Assembly: GCF_048541825.1 (NCBI RefSeq)
Contig: NZ_CP183333.1
Span: 81,407-145,406, forward strand
From: Caulobacter sp048541825
Lineage (GTDB): Bacteria > Pseudomonadota > Alphaproteobacteria > Caulobacterales > Caulobacteraceae
Length of the DNA stretch: 64,000 bases
Reading direction: 5' to 3'
The translations under genes and the position numbers were made by a program. The notes beneath the pieces were generated by a model that worked only from the letters and a program-made list of their open reading frames with translations, ran no database searches and was not told where the DNA came from. This document shows positions 60,940 through 64,000 of the stretch, one piece after another. Every line of letters starts with the position of its first letter. Position 1 is the first letter of the stretch.

Positions 60940-61852
60940 CAAGCGCTTGGGCGGCGTGGCCACCTGGGTCGAATGCCGCCTCGTTCCAATCGCCGACGAC
61001 GCCCGGCGGCAACTCGACCCAGGCCTTCAGGCCGGCCCGGACCAGTTTGGCGAGCAAGTGCTCGGCCGAAGCCTCGCCATCCTTGCCGCGATCCGCGGCG
61101 ATCAGCACCGAGCGCACGCCAGGCGGCGGGTTCCAGCTTCGCAGGTTGCGGGTCGACATCAGCGACCAGGCCGGAAGCGAGAACCGCTCACTGGCCGATA
61201 GCGTGGTGAAAAACCCTTCGGCGACCAGCATCTCCGGCGCCGCCTCGTCGATCCGAACCGCGGCCCCGGCGGGCACGGCGCCGACCGTCTTGCGGTTCAG
61301 GCGCAGGTCCGCCGCCCGATGGGCGTTGGGCGCGAGATAGGTCACCTCGACGGCCGTGAGGCCGCCCGTCGCTTCGCTGACGCCGACCAGGAGGGCGGGA
61401 CGATGATGCCGGCTCTCCGCCGCATAGGCCGAGACCGGCGCATGGCCACAGTGGCGAAGCACCTGCGGTCCTGGCAGGGCGCGCGTGATCGCCCGCAGCC
61501 GGCAGTGGCGTTCGGAAAGGGTATTGGCCACGGCCTTTCCAGCCTCCCAGATCCGCCGCGCGGCGTTCAGGCGTTCGATCGTAGTGCCGGCGTTCCCGGC
61601 CGCCGAGGCCCGGCGCGACTGGCTAAGGGTGGTCGGGGCGTTGTGGGCGTCCACCAGGCCCTCGCCGCGCAGGTGATCGAGTACTGCGCGCCAGTCGCCA
61701 TCGCCGAAGGTGTGGACGATGATCCGCCCGTCCTTCAGCAGCAGCGAGACGGACCGGTCGGCGGCGCTGTGGCCCGGCGCCGGAATGTTCGCCCTCTGGC
61801 CGCGATCGTAGAGATCGCCGCCCAGGGCCTGGACGATGGGTCTCAAGGACAT
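60929..61852 (-). CDS. Toprim-domain plasmid protein
   Basis: A 307-residue protein. The ATG ending at 61852 is preceded by AGGAGG at a good distance. The N-terminal part (about 1-75) resembles a primase-like zinc/DNA-binding segment without Cys ligands (GQRANIPAPGHSAADRSVSL). The Toprim domain (about 205-290) has LVAEGFFTTLS with the catalytic Glu and LIAADRGKDGEASAE with the Asp. Such proteins are usual in plasmid leading regions and may prime or process DNA. The 3' end overlaps the dispersed repeat. Confidence 0.85.
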   Translation of the reverse strand: MSLRPIVQALGGDLYDRGQRANIPAPGHSAADRSVSLLLKDGRIIVHTFGDGDWRAVLDHLRGEGLVDAHNAPTTLSQSRRASAAGNAGTTIERLNAARRIWEAGKAVANTLSERHCRLRAITRALPGPQVLRHCGHAPVSAYAAESRHHRPALLVGVSEATGGLTAVEVTYLAPNAHRAADLRLNRKTVGAVPAGAAVRIDEAAPEMLVAEGFFTTLSASERFSLPAWSLMSTRNLRSWNPPPGVRSVLIAADRGKDGEASAEHLLAKLVRAGLKAWVELPPGVVGDWNEAAFDPGGHAAQALERR

Positions 61853-62211
61853 GGCGACCTCCTGGGACTGCCTGACCAAAATTCACCCACCCCAGGCCTG
61901 CCTCCACCCTTTCCGTCCGCGGCCGACGGCCGCTCGGGATCTGACCCGGGGGCGTTGCGGGGGCATCCCCCGCTGGTGGGGGTAGGGGCAGGCCGCAACG
62001 CCTGCGACTCAGGGGGAGGGCGCTCCCCAATCAAATCCACAGACAGACCCTTATCCTGAACAATCACTCGCCAAACCGGAGGCTCTCCACGGCATCGCAA
62101 CTCACAGGCCTGAAATTGAGGCGATCGCCCGGGATATGGCGGCGTAAAATCGTCACAGACGGCGATCAGGAGGGCGACAGCCATGTGCTTTTATAGCAAG
62201 ATAAGCCCATC
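61853..62211. other. Leader of the Toprim gene and divergent promoter region
   Basis: Includes the purine-rich leader motif at about 61896-61915. I see no gene. The 62212 gene starts on the other strand, so promoters for both directions should be here. Confidence 0.4.
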
Positions 62212-62613
62212 ATGAGTTTGGGGCATTCCGTGATGAACACCGATCAGATCGCGGGGGACGAGGGCCGAAGCGAAGAAGCCTGGGTCATCGGCGCGAACCC
62301 TGAGCTGGCCATCCGGGCCCGCAACGTCTCGATGTATCTGGAGCGTGGCGGCTCGCTCAAAGAGGTCCGGTTGACCGAAAGCGAACACGGCGACTGGAGC
62401 GTCTGGCTGCGCCTGGCCGGACGCGCCGGAGAATACCGGCTCGCCAAGTTCAAGTCCGACGCCCCGAAGCTTTATCGCGACGTCAGCCTGGCGGTCGCCG
62501 CCTGCCGCGATGATTTCGGCTATTTCGGACCCATCATTCTGTCCACGGACAAACAGCCAAGCGCCGCAACCCGGGCCGCCGGCCAGGATTCCGGCTCCGC
62601 CCAACTCGGATGA
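62212..62613 (+). CDS. Hypothetical plasmid protein
   Basis: A 133-residue soluble protein (ELAIRARNVSMYLERGGSL, SEHGDWSVWLRLAGRAGEYRL, YRDVSLAVAACRDDFGYFG). It has no signal peptide or membrane segment. I do not recognise a family. The ATG at 62212 or the one at 62233 could be the start; the latter follows GGGG by 9 bases. It lies 31 bases before another unknown on the same strand, so they may be cotranscribed. Confidence 0.6.
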   Translation: MSLGHSVMNTDQIAGDEGRSEEAWVIGANPELAIRARNVSMYLERGGSLKEVRLTESEHGDWSVWLRLAGRAGEYRLAKFKSDAPKLYRDVSLAVAACRDDFGYFGPIILSTDKQPSAATRAAGQDSGSAQLG

Positions 62614-62644
62614 TGGGGCTGGAGCCTAGCCGCGAGAGTCCTGG

Positions 62645-63394
62645 ATGATGACGGCGTTCGAGGTCCCGGACGGCTTGTCCGAAATCGAACACGAGCTGCC
62701 GCTCGTTATGGAAATGATCGCCCGCACGGCGCGCTGGGTGCATCCCGACACCTTCAAGGCGTTGCCGATCTGGTGCCCGGACACGGCAAGAAGCCGGCCC
62801 CGCTACGACGCGGCCTGGAGCAAGGTTCTGGTCAGCGGCAAGGGCGTGCCCAAGGTCGAGGAAAATATCCGAGCCGCGACGGCGCTGGTCGAGGCGCTCG
62901 GGGTCAAAACGCCGCCGAAGCCGAAGAATTGGACCGTCTGTCACATCTGGGGTTACGACGACGAGAATTTCGCAGGCAAGAGCAACGTCGTCCAGGATAC
63001 ACGCTTCTATTCCTGCGTCGGCAACATGACCTGGCTTCCGACCCCGCTGAAGGGCTTCACTGACGCGATCCCGCAGATCAAGGAGTGCCTGCGGGTCTGC
63101 GCCTACCATCTCTACGGATGGGCCTGCGAGCATGAGGATGTCCGGGTCGGCGCCGAGCGCGTTCGGGCCGGCGTCATTCCAGCGGGATATCCAGAAGCAT
63201 GGCCAACGGCCGAGCGTCGCACCCTCCCGCCCGGCACCGCGCCCTACAGCGAGCGGGTGCGCGCGGCGATCGCCAAGCGCAAGGCGCGGTTCCGCCAGCA
63301 GCTCGCCGACCCTGCCCTTGAACACTTTGGCCATGACGCCGTGCGCGAGGTCCTGGCCTTTTGGAACGTAGATCTGACGGCGCCGGAGCACTGA
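62645..63394 (+). CDS. Hypothetical plasmid protein with conserved Cys/Trp/His segments
   Basis: A 249-residue protein. Conserved-looking stretches are WTVCHIWGYDDENF, TRFYSCVGNMTWLPTPLKGF and CLRVCAYHLYGWACEHE, rich in Cys, His and Trp, which could bind a metal. I recall similar unnamed plasmid proteins but no function. No membrane part. The first of two adjacent ATGs is taken. It converges with the partial nuclease gene. Confidence 0.65.
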   Translation: MMTAFEVPDGLSEIEHELPLVMEMIARTARWVHPDTFKALPIWCPDTARSRPRYDAAWSKVLVSGKGVPKVEENIRAATALVEALGVKTPPKPKNWTVCHIWGYDDENFAGKSNVVQDTRFYSCVGNMTWLPTPLKGFTDAIPQIKECLRVCAYHLYGWACEHEDVRVGAERVRAGVIPAGYPEAWPTAERRTLPPGTAPYSERVRAAIAKRKARFRQQLADPALEHFGHDAVREVLAFWNVDLTAPEH

Positions 63395-63400
63395 CACCGG

Positions 63401-64000
63401 CTACCGCCTGGCGGCCGTCCATCCAGCCCCCCGCGCCTGCGCCGCCGTACAGAACCAGCGCTCGCCGCGCGGCAGCTCGATCCGCGTCGCGGCATAGTCC
63501 TCCTGGCCGGGAACGTGGAATATCCGCCGTCCGGCGGCGTTGATGTTGCCCTTGATCAGACATCCGCCGCTTGCGGCCGGCCTTGCCGAAGCAGGTATGG
63601 GCGCTCTAGCTGACCGTTCCGCGGCCCGCCACTCCGAGGGCCGCTCGAAGGCACCTGCCCAGACCCCGCGCCGGGCCCGGTGTGCTTCGGCTTCTGCCGC
63701 CGTGTAGGCCCCCCCGCTGAATTGGCGATATTCCAGTGCCAAGCCGCCTTTGACCATCTCCAGGCCAAGATCGAGATCGCCCACCCTGCAGCGGGCGACG
63801 GCTCGGGCATATTGATCACGGTCCCGCACCTCGCAGGTGACGTTGCGGCGCGCGATCAACCCGACCAGCCGGTCACGCGCCACCTCGCCACAACGATAGT
63901 CGCCGCCGCCGGCGTCCTTGCAGGTCTGTCGGCCCTCAGGCGCGTCGATCCCCCACATTCGGACCCGTTCGGAGCCGAGAGTTAAGGTGTCGCCATCGAC
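63401..64000 (-). CDS. Staphylococcal-nuclease-like protein (5' end outside the window)
   Basis: At least 199 codons; the frame runs off the right edge, so the N-terminus (probably a signal peptide) is missing. The visible SNase core starts VDGDTLTLGSERVRMWGIDA with the metal Asp and active-site Arg, then PEGRQTC, RDQYARAVARC and GLALEYRQ. After it a 60-residue Cys-containing tail (GCLIKGNINAAGRRIFHVPG, WFCTAAQARGAGW) is the small extra domain often fused to plasmid SNases. Secreted or periplasmic DNA/RNA cleavage is expected. Confidence 0.85.
   Translation of the reverse strand, partial: VDGDTLTLGSERVRMWGIDAPEGRQTCKDAGGGDYRCGEVARDRLVGLIARRNVTCEVRDRDQYARAVARCRVGDLDLGLEMVKGGLALEYRQFSGGAYTAAEAEAHRARRGVWAGAFERPSEWRAAERSARAPIPASARPAASGGCLIKGNINAAGRRIFHVPGQEDYAATRIELPRGERWFCTAAQARGAGWTAARR

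Noticed and set aside
1..64000. CRISPR arrays, tRNA and rRNA genes
   Set aside because: I found no spaced direct repeats of CRISPR type and no cloverleaf-like or ribosomal sequence.

Overview
This window reads as part of a large plasmid, or a plasmid-derived region, of a Caulobacteraceae-type alphaproteobacterium. The DNA is GC-rich. It encodes a SigF/NrsF sigma/anti-sigma pair preceded by the GTAACC-N16-CGAA promoter type described for Caulobacter, a TonB-dependent receptor paired with a concentrative nucleoside transporter, and an alphaproteobacterial RepA/ParA/ParB replicon. The assignment rests on recalled family knowledge; no database search was possible.

Layout. (1) 0.2-5.2 kb, minus strand: an uptake operon (TonB receptor, CNT nucleoside transporter, CDP-alcohol phosphatidyltransferase). 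(2) 5.7-6.2 kb: a hypothetical gene run into a relic of an IS21-family element. (3) 6.2-11.1 kb, minus strand: a translationally coupled four-gene operon (DUF547, small unknown, VTT membrane protein, FAD disulfide oxidoreductase-like) and the sigF-nrsF operon, each with a perfect SigF-type promoter. (4) 11.3-22.5 kb: metabolic and regulatory cargo, including TetR plus DUF1330/AhpD-like, TetR plus MDR dehydrogenase, ArsR-PhzF-ornithine cyclodeaminase, two membrane-anchored unknowns and a flavin monooxygenase-like protein. (5) 22.8-29.5 kb: four genes with defence-like features. They are two HEPN-like proteins around a PD-(D/E)XK-like protein, then a 1258-residue protein with nuclease, STAND NTPase and helical-repeat parts that resembles an Avs sensor. 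(6) 30.4-37.2 kb: mobilisation genes trbB, traG, a MobA/MobL relaxase, a divergent relaxosome accessory gene, a cell-wall hydrolase and traF. The rest of the trb mating-pair operon is missing where the defence cargo begins. (7) 37.3-41.1 kb: parB, parA, an iteron-type origin, repA, and three copies of a long palindrome that is the likely centromere. (8) 41-64 kb: plasmid backbone and anti-defence genes (orphan AbiEi, SSB, nitrilase-like protein, DUF2493, AbiE toxin-antitoxin pair, ArdC-like, RadC-like, a methylase-helicase of the strawberry-notch type, a large ParB-like protein, Toprim protein, nuclease). A GIY-YIG gene and a complete three-gene ABC-3C conflict operon (57.0-60.7 kb) sit inside this block.

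How the parts fit. RepA with iterons, ParAB with palindromes, and the relaxase, coupling protein and oriT region make a stably inherited replicon. It can probably be mobilised but does not look self-transmissible from what is in this window. ArdC, SSB, RadC-like, ParB-like and helicase-methylase genes share leader sequences and probably act together on plasmid entry. The Avs-like protein, the ABC-3C operon, the HEPN/nuclease trio and AbiE form a dispersed defence load. A similar ~45-base sequence lies about 212 bases upstream of both the Avs-like gene and the ABC-3C operon, hinting at a shared cargo junction.
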